Below, piece by piece: positions 43,991 through 55,797 of a DNA stretch of 64,000 bases (the first letter of the stretch is position 1; each line of letters begins with the position of its first letter). The DNA lies in assembly GCA_027604185.1 (NCBI GenBank), contig JADGKB010000076.1:1-64000 (forward strand). The letters are read 5' to 3'. The notes under the pieces were generated by a model that saw nothing but the letters and a program-made list of their open reading frames with translations, was not told the origin of the DNA and searched no databases. Source of the stretch: Boothiomyces macroporosus (taxonomy: Eukaryota; Chytridiomycota; Chytridiomycetes; Rhizophydiales; Terramycetaceae). The position numbers were made by a program, and so were the translations under genes.

Positions 43991-44801
43991 ATGGAAAAAG
44001 AATGGTGTTCAAATTTAGGATTCGAATTAAAAACAGATACCAAATTCCCATGTAATTTGGTATCAAAAAAAGACTTGCGGTTGTTGAAAATAGATCCGAT
44101 GGAAATCACCGACCTTCAGTTAAGGAAAGAGTTGCAGGAATATCAGGAAAAGCGCTTGCAAATACAAATAAAGAAATCGGTGGATCTCAACTATTTATTC
44201 GAACTGAAGCGGAAAATTAAAGAGATGGAGATGATGGAAATCGAGCCTATCCAAGACTTGGAATACTACAAGCAAAAGCAAGTACAAATCATGCTTTTGG
44301 ATATTTACAAGAAATTACAATTCATTGACTTGAATGTGGAATATCCTGTTGATTTAATCAATGAAACTAATCTCGTCAATGCTGACAACCTGAAATACAC
44401 TGATGGTAGTTTGATTAGAATGCAGAGTTATTTGGAAAAAGTTTCTAGGAAACTGGATCATTTACCCGATAATTATTTAGAGAGAATCAATGAGATTCAA
44501 GCACTGTATCGAGAGTTTATAAATCTAAAGAAAGTAGAGAAAAAACAGGAGTGTCCGAAACCGAAACCAGAACCAAAACCAATAGTAGCAAAAACAGAGA
44601 TATCACCAATACCAGAAATTGAAAAAGTTAAATTTGAAGATTACAGTCGAATTAGGATCGAGAAACCGACGATGAGAAATAGTAATATCGAACAAGCCAT
44701 TGCAGTCAAGTAATTAGAATTAATCTAGAAAATGGTATAATGATAGAGAACAAGTACAAGATTTGTTTGATGTTTTGGAATCTGTTTTCGATGAAGAATA
44801 A
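43991..44801 (+). CDS. Coiled-coil protein of unknown function
   Basis: One 19-nt intron (44710-44728) gives 263 residues. Residues about 45-160 are strongly charged and helical, likely coiled coil (QLRKELQEYQEKRLQIQIKK), followed by a Pro/Lys repeat (KPKPEPKPIV) and a short C-terminal helix (VQDLFDVLESVFDEE) supplied by the second exon. I do not recognise the family; small kinetochore or spindle proteins can look like this. The start is 3 bp from the divergent gene on the other strand. Confidence 0.7.
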
Positions 44802-45007
44802 AGGATTTCGATTGGTTATTGTTGGTTCTGTGTTGGTTAACCTGAGATTACCTATATTGAGATCCATCTAGAAAGTGTGATGAAAGAGTATAACATTGCA
44901 GTTGGTAGAGGGCATACCATTAAATACTCTAATCTCTATAACAACTCGTGTGACATCAATGCGGCCGAGTATTTACGATTTGGAACTTTGAAAAAAGTAA
45001 ACCTCGT

Positions 45008-45961
45008 ATGTTCTTTGGCCAAGTATCCAACCCATCATCTCATGTAATCCTAGTAACCGGCTGCGGTACCTAATACTAAATCAGATTCCGGATTCGGACA
45101 TTTAACTTCTATTCAACTTGCTGAAAAAGGATTTATTGTCTATGCAGCTTGCTTATTTGCCAATTCGTTCACTCTATTTCCAAAGATTGCTAATTTACAC
45201 CCAGTTCAGATGGATGTTACCAAGCAACAAGATGTTCAAGCTTGTGTTGATTTGATCAACACCAGGCACGGTTCTCTATTCTGTTTAATCAATAATGCTG
45301 GTATCTGGTGTTAATTTAGGCTTGGTTGACGGATTCTTTTTGGAATTGATGACAATGGAACAATTTGAACGAACAGTTAATGTGAATTTCATTGGGGTCG
45401 TAAGATGCTGCAAGGCCTTTATTCCGTTACTGCGTAAAGCACAAAACTCTCGCATCGTCAATATCTCTAGTGCCGCGTCTTTTGCATCTTTACCGGGAGG
45501 CAGTCACTATAACGCTAGCAAAGCTGCAGTCAAGTCGTTTGGCGATTGCTTGAGATTAGAATTGATGCCATTTGGTATAAAGGTAGTTACAATCATGCCT
45601 GGATTTTTTGCTACTAAAATCATGGATCAAAAGAAATATATCGAAGATACATTCAACAAGGCCGACAAGAATGTTAGAGATTTGTACGGAAAGACTTTTA
45701 TTGAACGGTACATGAGCGGAGGTGAAATGTACAGACCATTTGCTCCTAAACCCCAAGTATGCGTTGATGTAATTGTAAAGTCAAGTATTGCTAAACGCCC
45801 GCCAATGGATAGGTAGCTTGTACTAACCTAGACTCGTCGGCTACGATTCTTACCTCTTGTTTTACTTTTTCTGCTGGTTGCCAACCTTTTTAAAGACTCT
45901 TATCTTTAGCATTATTTTGTACCCAATCAACAGTCAAATTCAATACAAGAAGAAGCAATAA
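45008..45961 (+). CDS. Short-chain dehydrogenase, 17beta-HSD/RDH-like (copy 1)
   Basis: Three 19-nt introns (45066-45084, 45301-45319, 45813-45831) give 298 residues. The cofactor motif VTGCDSGFGHL is split by the first intron; NNAG is split by the second; the catalytic YNASK and Ser (NISSAAS) are present. The C-terminal part has a hydrophobic segment (DSYLLFYFFCWLPTFLKTL), suggesting ER membrane association as in retinol and hydroxysteroid dehydrogenases. Substrate unknown. It ends 2 bp from the stop codon of its inverted paralog. Confidence 0.92.
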
Positions 45962-45963
45962 AT

Positions 45964-46883
45964 TCATTTCCGTTTATTCTTTCCGATTACCAAAAATAGG
46001 ATGAACCATACTACCCTGAATATGAGTACCTTTACAAAAGTAGGGAGAATATAGTAGAAATACCAGAACAAGTAGCTGTCATAGCCAATTAGTCGCTCCA
46101 TTGGCGGACGCTTAGCAGTGGATACTTTAACTATTTGCTTTACGCAGTTTTCTGGTTTGGCTGCTGCTCTAGGACCTTTGTTAAAGAACCCTCGGTAGTG
46201 TTCAATCTGATCTTCCCCAAAAGTTGCGCGTTGTTCTTGTGTAAGACTGTCAAAAATCTCTTCTGCGTGCTTTCTTCTATCCAGCAACGGAGTAGCGTAT
46301 ACACCCGGAGTGATTACAGTAACAGAAACACCCGTGTGCAACAACTCCATTCTTAAGCAATCACTAAACGTCTTCATTGCAGATTTGCTCGAACAGTAGG
46401 ATGAGCTTCCTGGCACAGGCATAAATATACCTTGAGTGGATATATTGATTATTCTCGCATTCTTTGTCTTTCTAAGCAGCGGCAGAAATGTTTTGCAGCA
46501 TCGTACAACACCGAAATAGTTGACGTTGAAGGTATTGGTATAGTGATCAATGTTTGTCAGTTCCAAGTAAAATCCATGGTTGATGCCAGCATTGTTGATT
46601 AGCCCATACAAACTTGCATGCTTCTCTTGAACATAATCAAAAACGGAATCAATATCCTGCTGGCTAGTCACATCCATCTTTATCGGAGTCAAATTCGGTA
46701 TATCTAGTGATTCCAATTCCTTTACAGAATCTGGTAACAAGCAAGTTGCGATTACAGGATACCCTTCTTTAGCTAATGAGATGGCAGTCAAGTTACCAAA
46801 ACCGGTGTCTATATCAGCAGCAACTTACCGCATCCGGTGATCAAGAATGGTTTTGAACTCTTTTCTTGTACCGTAAACAGCAT
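45964..46883 (-). CDS. Short-chain dehydrogenase, 17beta-HSD/RDH-like (copy 2)
   Basis: One 20-nt intron (46809-46828) gives 299 residues. It has LITGCDTGFGNL split at the same site as in copy 1, NNAG, the catalytic INIST and YCSSK, and a hydrophobic C terminus (SYLFWYFYYILPTFVKVLIF) ending in KNKRK. It aligns end to end with copy 1 (for example GVVRCCKTFLPLLRK against GVVRCCKAFIPLLRK) but lacks its second and third introns. The two genes point at each other with 2 bp between stop codons. Confidence 0.93.
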
Positions 46884-47504
46884 TTTTTGCAAGTCAAGTG
46901 ATCAATCGTTTGTGGTTTTGTCCAATTACTCATGATTACAAACCAGTGAAAATTCAAAATACACAACGATCAAGAAAAGAAATGGATTGCAGTCAGGTTT
47001 TCAAATCCATAAACATATTATTCATTTGATTGGTTAAATCTTTATAACTTCTCAGTTGCAGTGATATTCATCAAGTTGTGGCTGTGCACTGGCAAGCCAC
47101 CACTTTTGACCTGGTCTTGAAAATCTAGGTAATCATTCACTATTTAGCCCTTCAGAGTATTTTCGCTCTCTTGGTTATTGCACTTTAAACGAGCGACAGT
47201 AATCACAATATCGCAAGTTAAAGTAATTCAATCCTAATTCGCGTTTAAATTAAAAGGGGATCTTGCTAGCTACTAGCAACACCTGTATTTTAACAGTCTA
47301 TGGAAAAAGCTCGCGATTTACTTTCGCGAAATGGGGAGCAATTATGAGTTCTATTTAAAACATCCAAGAAAAGAAAGTTATCCTAGAAAAATGTAGAGTA
47401 GTTCAGTGAAAACGAATTAGGAATTCAAAATGTAAGATGGAACTCAAAAAGCCATCATCATTGTAAACATATTTTGCAAATTCACTTTAGGCAATTGGCT
47501 ATAT
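46884..47504. other. Intergenic, 621 bp
   Basis: I find no gene here. The catalytic part expected downstream of the S41-like gene is not present. Confidence 0.45.
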
Positions 47505-48518
47505 TTATTGCAAAGAATTACGCTTTTCGTCAAATAATCGTTTCTGAAGTCTTTCAAAAGATCCAACGTTGCATTCTGCTATCCAGTGCAAGGTAGCTTG
47601 ATAAAACGATCCGTCTCTCTTTCGCATCACAAATTCAACCTGGTTTTCATTTGGTAGAGGCAGCTTTGCACAATTTCGAACAAATAATTCCGAAATAATT
47701 GATTTGGCGTATGGTATAGATGAGGTTGAGGAAATATACTGGTTCTTTTTGATGTATTGATCGGCAGTTTGTTCATTTATGAGAATTACCTGATCTCCAA
47801 TACTGAATTTTTTATATTCTGGAGATTTCTCCAACACTTTTTCTATATCACAGAACTGGGAGACAAATAAGCTTGTTGCGTGTTCTGTTTGTTCAAGATG
47901 AAATCCAACGGGTAAATGCAATTTAAAGTACGCATGGTATCCGGGTATAATATACATGTGACGCACATCTTTGACTGCAGCAATTATGATCGAAAATTTG
48001 TAATGGAACTCTGTATCTGACAACGTGTCCAAGTCATGGATCAAATCCGTAATCATTTCAATAAAATTATGTTTAGGAAACTCTTCAGAATACGCATTAT
48101 CCTTCCTTGCCCTGATAATGCCTTGAACAATTGAAATGAACCTATGAATGACTTCTAGTTTCTGGTCTTTGGTAAATGGCAGCACTGTAATCAATTTTCT
48201 TACATTTGATAGTTTCCCATACGCAACGCTCTTTCTCAAGTGCATTGCGGTATGCGAAATAGCTGTGTATTTATGCTCTGTATTCCTCGGATTTTCACCG
48301 AGATGAAAGTATAGTTCGGATTCCTCCCGAAAAGAGACATCAAAGAAAAGTAAGGAATTCACAAAGAAAAAAGCAACAGGCAAAATCGCAAAGTAATTTT
48401 TAAAATAAAACTGTGTAGACTGCTGTGCATTGCTTTCCAATTGGCTTTGTGTATGTGTGAGCACAGAAAAAATCGGGTTCTCGGTTTTCCCTACAAATGA
48501 ATAAATCGGTCTGGTAGT
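47505..48518 (-). CDS. S41-peptidase-like protein, lacking the catalytic part
   Basis: The frame is open from about 48518 to a TAA at 47505. A hydrophobic segment near the start (YFAILPVAFFFVNSLLFFDV) could be a signal anchor. Then comes a helical part and a stretch like the N-terminal half of fungal S41-family proteins: IIAAVKDVRHMYIIPGYHAY, a PDZ-like KFSIGDQVILINEQTADQYI and FVMRKRDGSFYQATLHW. The family's Ser-Lys catalytic domain should follow, but the protein ends within 25 residues; an alternative 23-nt intron (near 47512) adds only five residues. No ATG opens the frame; a first exon may lie upstream, but I could not join it. It may be a solitary N-terminal domain or a pseudogene. Confidence 0.5.
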   Translation of the reverse strand, partial: TTRPIYSFVGKTENPIFSVLTHTQSQLESNAQQSTQFYFKNYFAILPVAFFFVNSLLFFDVSFREESELYFHLGENPRNTEHKYTAISHTAMHLRKSVAYGKLSNVRKLITVLPFTKDQKLEVIHRFISIVQGIIRARKDNAYSEEFPKHNFIEMITDLIHDLDTLSDTEFHYKFSIIIAAVKDVRHMYIIPGYHAYFKLHLPVGFHLEQTEHATSLFVSQFCDIEKVLEKSPEYKKFSIGDQVILINEQTADQYIKKNQYISSTSSIPYAKSIISELFVRNCAKLPLPNENQVEFVMRKRDGSFYQATLHWIAECNVGSFERLQKRLFDEKRNSLQ

Positions 48519-48720
48519 CTAATATGGGTAATTAAAGGTTAGTTGCAAAAACACTTCATCAATCCTTTTCAGCTTTCCGATATAAAGTCACGTTTGTTTC
48601 CTCAACTACTGTTGAAAAAGGTCAAATACCTCGGAAAAAGAATTCGGCATGTCTGTGACCAAATTACTTGTGTTTTGTACAGCGATTAACCACTGGATTT
48701 ACAGAATTTATTAACATATA

Positions 48721-51134
48721 TCAACTTGGAGGGGCAGGATCATTTGGAGGCAAGTCAATGTTGCCTAATTCAGTCGGTAAGATTTGCATTTCATTTACAG
48801 CCTTTGATTCGCCACTGACACTTTCCGGCAAAATCTTTGGTCCAACATCTCCAGATCCAACACTTATTTCGTTTAGAGCCTTTGAATTTATATCAATATG
48901 CCATTCTTGACTAGCACTTTGATTTATACTTACAGGGATATCTTCCTCAACCTCTTCTTGCTTGGTAACAGTCTTTACCTCTTCTGCTTCTGGGAATACT
49001 TCCTCTTCGAATTCTACTTCTTCTTCCTCTTGTTTTCCAACCAGTTCATTTTCAAACGAAAGCATAGCTTGGTCTTCGCTAGACATAAGTGGACGCATTC
49101 CGCTGACATTAAGATACTTGTCAATGTCTATGGTTATTAATGGGTACCTTTAAGCATCTTTTCGTGAGTAAACAAGTGAGTGTCTTTGCGCAAAGCCTCC
49201 ATTCTTTCCATAGTTTTTGGTTCCAGCTTGGGTTCAAATACTTGTTTTTGATCTTTTCTTTGGCGGTTCAGAGTTTGGAATGCCCGCAAATCAGCCTCGT
49301 ATTGTTCTTTATCCAATTGAGATCCTTCTTCTATATACTTGTTAACCTATAATTATTAGAAACTTACAGGGAACGTAGCAGTAAGCCCTGTTTGTAGGAA
49401 TTGAGTGTACATTTCTTCCACTTTTGCTTTTGGTTGAGCTGTCTCTGTCTTTTCATACGAATCCAATATAATTTGCTGCTGCAGTTTAAGTTCGTTTTCT
49501 GCAGTAGTTGGCTGAACAACTTTGGTTGGTTCTTCAACGACTTCTTTTTCTTCTTTGGTCTGAGCACTTGGGAATGCAACAAAGTGTCTCTTTGTAGTGT
49601 TTCTAATTTAGAAATTCCGTACTCATCGTCTGAGTCAGACTCTTCCTCCGAATCCACAACTTTTTCCTGTGTATCAAATGTTCTGATCTTGACATTATTT
49701 CTACGCAAGTATCTGATCTGTTCTTTTGTAAGTTCTCTATAGAAAGTATCTGGTTTGTTCTTGGTAAGTATTTAGCTACCTCCAGCAATTCAAAAAAGTT
49801 TTGTCCCATATGATCCTTGAGAGTTTTTGCAACATAATCAAATCGATCAACCAGGTAAACCAAGTTACTGGTAGCATATTTCTGTGATTCCGGATGTCCT
49901 GCATTCGCAACAACGTTCAATAGTGCTGAAACAACTTGATGTTTGATTAGTTTTTCTGCAAGTTCGTCGCTTGAAGCAATCAAGATACTTGATTAATAGT
50001 TGATTACCCCACTAGTTTTGTTGCATAAGCTTGCTGAACATAACCAGACAAGATCCTTTCCTTTTCCTTTGCATCGTCTGTTGACAGTCCTGCCCATTGA
50101 GCCATAGTTTGTTTTGTTTCTTTAACTGGTGGCTGTCCAGGTCTATGCCGTTCCGCTTCATCAGTAGAATTATCAAAAACATTTCTTAAAATTGCTACCA
50201 AAATCACAATAATCGGGTCTTGGCAATTTGGTCTGTTGACAAGTTCACTAAGTAATTCGAACCCTTCGTATTGCACTTGCATATGTTGTGAGCGCAGCAA
50301 ATTAGCAGCAGGATCAATCAGTGTTGTAGGCACTGTTGAGGTAGAAGTCTAGAATTAAAAGTAATCACCAAGAGTATTCGAAGCGCTTGTGCTGCCATTT
50401 GTTGAGAAGTTGGAGCTACAGCTGGAGAAGATAAGAGCGATTGCAATCCTTTGAACACTTGAATCTGGAACTTTGGGTTTCCGGTGCCTAGTTGAACTAG
50501 CAAATTTCTAGCATAGTCCTGCGTAATTTCAGACCTCGATTTGGATAAACATTCCGTTACTTGTCGGACTCCATAACTCTCACAAATAAACTCCTTGTAT
50601 TTTCTTCCATTCGAAGCAACTTTAATCAACAGATGTAGGGCTTCGGCTCTATCCATCTATTTTAGTGATGTTTACTTCTTTTGCCTGTGAAATTGTCAAT
50701 ATTTCCAGTACCGTCAAAATCCCTCCTACTTCGAGAAATTCTGTAAGAAACCTGTTTCCACTCGCCGCCGATATAAATACAGATATAGCCCTTAGTTGTA
50801 ACGCCAGGTCATGGCCCAACAAATAAGTTAATCTGAGCCATGCTGAGATACGTGTCAAAAACAACGACGCTCCATTATTTAAATTCTTTTCCAGCTGCGG
50901 TCCGGTGGAATTCTGATTACTTTCAACAAATTCTTTTAAAATTCTCTCCCTGACAGCTCTGTTGCCCTTGTCCCAGGTCTTTGTTAGCTGGAAGAGGTAA
51001 TTCTGAGAACACGTCGGAGAGAGCCGCTCCTTTAGAGCAGCGCGAGGCATTCTCTCTTTTATTTTATATTTTTCGGGCGGTAGTAATAAATCTGTGTTGT
51101 GTAAATCATCATCTCTATTCACGGTGGCATTCAT
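48721..51134 (-). CDS. ARM-repeat protein, ARMH1-like (ciliary)
   Basis: Seven introns of 19-21 nt (50657-50675, 50349-50368, 49988-50007, 49760-49779, 49603-49622, 49347-49367, 49128-49147) give 757 residues. Residues about 90-370 are armadillo-like helices; LLIKVASNGRKYKEFICESY, GVRQVTECLSKSRSEITQDY, GNPKFQIQVFKGLQSLLS and QHMQVQYEGFELLSELV resemble ARMH1 (C1orf228) of flagellated species. The rest is charged, with a very acidic stretch near the end. A longer upstream frame would overlap NDUFA1 on the other strand, so the ATG at 51134, which follows a TTTTTGAAAAACG element, is preferred. The function in cilia is inferred from the family, not shown here. Confidence 0.75.
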
Positions 51135-51183
51135 TTGACTGACGTTTTTCAAAAAGATTTTTCCATCTTTTCCAACATAAAAA

Positions 51184-51495
51184 ATGTCCAAGACGAGATT
51201 CATTTTTCCTTTTGATGCGCTGCTAGCACTTGGAATCATTGGCGGAGTGTATATTGGAGGTCAGTTTGGAGTCGCTGCATACCAGAGATTCGAAAACTGG
51301 GGAAAAGTAACTTTGACTAACGACAGCCTAAAAGATGGAGTGTCGACAAGTGGGACAGAAGGATGATGGACAGAGACTGCAGGTTAACCGGAAACGTCAA
51401 CTTTCAAATCGTAATAATGTTTTAAACATTAGGCTGAAGCAAGAGCACCTCCACAGTTTTCTCGCAACAGTGCATGGGAATTGGAAAAAGCTTGA
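51184..51495 (+). CDS. NDUFA1: NADH dehydrogenase subunit NDUFA1 (MWFE)
   Basis: Two introns (51307-51326, 20 nt; 51411-51432, 22 nt) give 89 residues, the usual size of the fungal MWFE subunit. A single membrane helix (about 8-30, FPFDALLALGIIGGVYIGGQ) is followed by NWGKPKRWSVDKWDRRMMDR and DCRLTGN, the family signature, and a tail PPQFSRNSAWELEKA like that of other fungi. The protein belongs to the membrane arm of respiratory complex I, so the organism keeps complex I. It is divergent from the ARMH1-like gene with 49 bp between start codons. Confidence 0.93.
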
Positions 51496-52285
51496 AATAT
51501 AAATCTTACCACATTATATTTGACTCGATTTCAGTTGAATTTTAGCAATGATCATATCATTAATATTTAAATTTTTCAGGATGCAACAATTGGATCAGCA
51601 GTAAAATCATTCAGTCTTATGTTGCTGTACCAGATTGATAAAGTCTACCAAACCATGATTCCTTCAATATCCGCTTTCACTTTATGAATTACTGGTGGAT
51701 ATGACTGGCTGCAACCATCAATTTAGTGATAAGTCTCTGTTTTCCAATTCCTCTCTAATCTGGCGAAATTGTGGGCATTTGAAATGCCGTATTTCGCCAT
51801 TAAACGAACGTCGATACCCATGCATTACTAGGTGATAATACACCCTAGCAATTCTGCACATTGAGTTATACGAATCGCAAGAAATACACATAAAGTGCTT
51901 TGATTTCCACTCCCAGACCCATACGCCGTTCTATTTTGTGTTACGCTTTGATCAGTTGAATCAACTTCAGTCGCCCAGCTCTTGTGACTTTCCGGTGCCT
52001 GTGAGAAAGAATAAGACTGGCTTGACACTGGTTAGTTCAACTGAAAAAACGCCATAGGACGAATTGAACGGTCTTATCTAAGGCTCAGCCATTCATTTTG
52101 TAATAATTCAGTGAGTTTGTGAAACAACAGGATATTAAAAATTTTTACAACCTGCCATATTGGTCGATTCTGGCCAAACTTGGTCCCAATCCGCAGGTTT
52201 TCCATGCGACACACCATGCGATGTGAAGAAAAATCCCGATCACACACATATATAAGGCAACAGGGTGTTTTGTGAAACTAGCGGA
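51496..52285. other. Intergenic, 790 bp, no supported gene
   Basis: A plus-strand stretch near 51730-51830 reads DKSLFSNSSLIWRNCGHLKC, a pattern reminiscent of an F-box end, but it has no ATG and no exon partners. The minus-strand 66-codon frame at 51828-52028 is low complexity. I call neither. Confidence 0.35.
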
Positions 52286-53940
52286 ATGTACCAGTTATTT
52301 AACGACTGGTGGCTTCTAAACTGCCAATATAAACAACGATTAGTAATTGAAAATGATTCCCCTTGTAAATTAATTTGTGATTACCTAAAATTCAACACAG
52401 AGATTACAGACCTCCAGCTGAATGACATTGAAGACGAACAACACTTTGCTGCATTCATAGAGCTGTTGAATTTTAACAAAACCATCTCCATTCTTACCTT
52501 AGAAGGTCGGCCTTATCTAACATAGACATTCTAGATGTGGATCAAATGCTTCTTCAAATTGACTGGGAAAATAGTTGTATAACCCAATTATTGCTCCATT
52601 TCTGTACCATCAAAGAAAACTTTCAATCTCTATGTCAAATGTGGGCTAAAAGTAGGCTGAAAAAGCTCTTTGTTGTAGGATGCTCAATCGACGATGAATT
52701 TGTCAAAGAATTGCAGCCGCTCTTGAACAGCCAACTTGTAGAGCTAGTCATACCATCAAACAACATAACTTCAAAAGGCTTGGAAATTATTTCAAAGAGC
52801 ATCAAAGAAAACCAAAATTTCGATTCATTAAACATCAGTAATAATCATATAGAAAAAGGTTGGAGGCTTTTCAACAGCTTGTCAAATATAACAGACCTTA
52901 AAATTGGAAACTTGAAAATCGACCAGGAATTCAGCTACTTTTTGGATTCGTTAAAATCATCTCAAGTAAAGGAACTTTCAATATATCAAACTCAATTCAC
53001 GACTCTACAGTTTCAATCACTTGCAAATGTTGTTGTATCGCTACCGCTACACAAAGTTTGCTTTGATGATTGTGATTTGGGACCAGCATATGCGAGTATG
53101 ATTGCTGACATGTGTCAAAATACTATTGCGGAGCTGGATATATCTAGAAACAATATGGGTGATGAAGGAACCAAAATCATTACAAAAAGACTATGTAAAA
53201 CGAACTTTGTCAGTTTGGATTTGTCAGATAACCAAGTGGGGATAGAAGGTATGAAATCAATTGCAGAGTTGCTAATCTATAATCGGCTGGAAAGACTCGT
53301 CCTGAATTCGAATAATATTTGCCAGGATTCTGCTGTACAGCTAATCAAAGGCTTAAAGATGAACACTTCATTGTTAGAATTGCATCTAGAGAACTGCACT
53401 TACCAATCGAACAGCTCCAAAGTTATTCTGCAAAGTTTGGAATCTCATCTTTACTTGGCCAGTCTGTTTATTTACCAAGAGGAATGCAGAACCATTCCCT
53501 TTGATCAAGTTGCAAATATGCTACAAAGTAACAAGAGCTTGCGGTATATTTCATGTGCTTTTGGTGAATCAAATCTTTTGGTCAACAACTTTTATTTGAA
53601 TTGGATTGGGGAAGCTTCTATTGAATACGATGAGGTATCTAGGAGATATGCGAATGAATTCTTGTACAGCAAGCCAATTACAACGAGAAATATCCGGTTA
53701 CAAAATGCAAGGACTGCAGAATTACTTTTGACGTGTAGAAGCATTGGGCTACTAGGGTTACCTAACGAGTTGCACCGCCAAGTTCTTGTTCTGCTGATAC
53801 ATTACGCCCTGATTCCTTTCCGTGACGTATCATTTGTTTGCAAAGCTCTAATGAACTTGGAAAACCTAGGTATTCGCAGTGACAGTAAATTTAGCCAAAT
53901 CCGATTCCTAGATATTTTAACCAATAAATCACACCAGTAG
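52286..53940 (+). CDS. RNI-type LRR protein with lineage C-terminal domain (copy 1)
   Basis: One 20-nt intron (52506-52525, unusual donor GTCGG) gives 544 residues. The N-terminal 60 residues (DYLKFNTEITDLQLNDIEDE) are shared with the paralogs. Ribonuclease-inhibitor-like LRRs fill the middle, such as IAELDISRNNMGDEGTKIIT, FVSLDLSDNQVGIEGMKSIA and LERLVLNSNNICQDSAVQLI. The last 170 residues form a common domain: YLNWIGEAS, YDEVSRRYANEF, PITTRNIRLQNARTAELLL, RSIGLLGLPNEL and an ending helix pair. No signal peptide or membrane segment is seen; it is probably a cytosolic scaffold or sensor. Tandem with copy 2. Confidence 0.85.
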
Positions 53941-54004
53941 CCTCCTAATTATTTTTGGCAGTCAAGTCTGCATAATTTTTTTGACAAAAATTCTTTTTCA
54001 AAAA

Positions 54005-55797
54005 ATGAAAAAATTACTTTGGACTGCGGAGGAGAGGGAGAATGTCCAGGAAATCCTGGCGAATGAAACTTGGATCCAAATATCTGGCCAGGACGATTCA
54101 GACTTTCTCTTGGAGTCGCTACTTTCCAATACTACGATATCAGAAATAGTATTTCTAGATATTTTCACAATGGACATTGATCAAATTACAGAGCTCTTGT
54201 CTACCAATAAATGTCTCAAATCTGTAGAATTCGTGGATTGCGAGTATTTGGATGAATTATTTTACGACCTGGACTGGGAATCGCTTTCAATTACCGATCT
54301 CTTGCTGGACCGAAGTTACGTTGATGAAAATTTCAAAGTGATTAGCAAATGTAAGTCACTAAAGAATCTTGTCATCAAAGGATCGTTTGTTCCATTTGCA
54401 GACCTAAAGTACGTGATTGCCAATTCGCAAATTGAATCATTGTCAATAGAGGCAAATGAGATGCCATTAAAGTTGCTCAAAGAAATTACAGATGAAATAT
54501 TGGTGTGTAATCGTATAGTGTCCCTCAACATTTCAGAAACTTGTAATTCCGTGGGTGTAATTGAATCAATTGGGAAGCTTTTATCTTCAAGGTAAACAAT
54601 TCTGACTCTAGGATCCAGAAGCTAAAAGCTGGGCCATTCCGTTTAGAGTCAAAAGCTGGAAAGAACTCTAATGCAAACCTTGTAAAGTTAGCAAAGAAAT
54701 TCAAGAAATCAAAGCTGAAATCTCTATCATTATACGGTGTGCCTCTAACAGATCAGTTTTTCCTGAATATTGGTCCAGGATTTGATCAACTTTCGAAATT
54801 GCGACTGGATAGTTGCGAGATTAACGATGTAACAGTTCCCTATTTGGCAGAGTTTGTTTGTAAAACAATTGTTGAGCTGGACTTTTCCCGCAACAAGATT
54901 GGAAATCACGGGTTGGAAATATTGACGAACGCAATGATCTCTAATGAACATTTTCACACTCTGGATATAACTGAAAATGAATTTGACGAAGATGGATTCA
55001 TACATATTACTAGATTATTGTCTGAAAGCAAGCTCAGAAGGCTGATACTAGATGGTAATCATATTTCCAAAAAAGCAATGGAATTCCTGGCAAAGGGAAT
55101 GAGGAAGAACAAGAGCATGTATTCGCTGTATTTGGAAGGATGTGACTATAAAATTGACGATCTGCAAGTATTATTTGAATCTCTGTATGATCACAAGTAC
55201 TTGTTTGGAGTGTACATGAACAAAGATGTTCGGGATTATCCAGAAGCTGAAAGGGCAGCTGAGCTGTCAAAATTAACACAACAAATCGGAAAACTGCTCA
55301 AGAATAACAAAAATATTAGACAGCTGGGATGTAACTTGCAGCGTATAGTTGAACTTGTTCACATTGATGATCAACTTAGAATGGTGGAAATGGAGCCTGA
55401 AGACGAAATGCAGAATATACTCTCTTGCATACAAGACAACTATTCAGTAACTTGGATTGGTGAACCGAATGAGTATTTCTATGATGACAAGAAGCGGTAC
55501 AGCGACTTGGGAGAATACAGAGGGTTTGTTCCCATAACGAATCGAAACTCGATCCTGCAAACAAAAAGAGCAAAAGAGTTTTTCCTGTCAGCAAGAAAGT
55601 ACCTCTTGCTTGACTTACCAGGCGATTTAATCTACTACATGCTCAATCGCTCTTTCCTGTGGGCTCTAATTCATCCCAGATACCAGAAGGACATTGTAAA
55701 ATGTTTAATGAACAAGGAGAATGTTGGAAAAGTGTTATCCAATGCCAGATTTTCACCCGCGGTATTACACGAGGTGTGCTGTGAATTAAATAAATGA
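54005..55797 (+). CDS. RNI-type LRR protein with lineage C-terminal domain (copy 2)
   Basis: One 20-nt intron (54592-54611) gives 590 residues. The N terminus (MKKLLWTAEERENVQEIL, LLSNTTISEIVFLDIFTMDI) is followed by LRRs such as TIVELDFSRNKIGNHGLEIL and LRRLILDGNHISKKAMEFLA. The C-terminal domain has VTWIGEPNEYFYDDKKRYSD, GFVPITNRNSILQTKRAKEF, YLLLDLPGDLIYYML and ARFSPAVLHEVCCEL. The ATG at 54005 follows TTTTTCAAAAA, as at other genes here. Tandem with copy 1 (64 bp between) and related to copy 3 on the other strand at 61581-63240. Confidence 0.85.

Noticed and set aside
51828..52028. 66-codon minus-strand frame as a small secreted protein.
   Set aside because: Low complexity, no signal peptide and no conserved motif.
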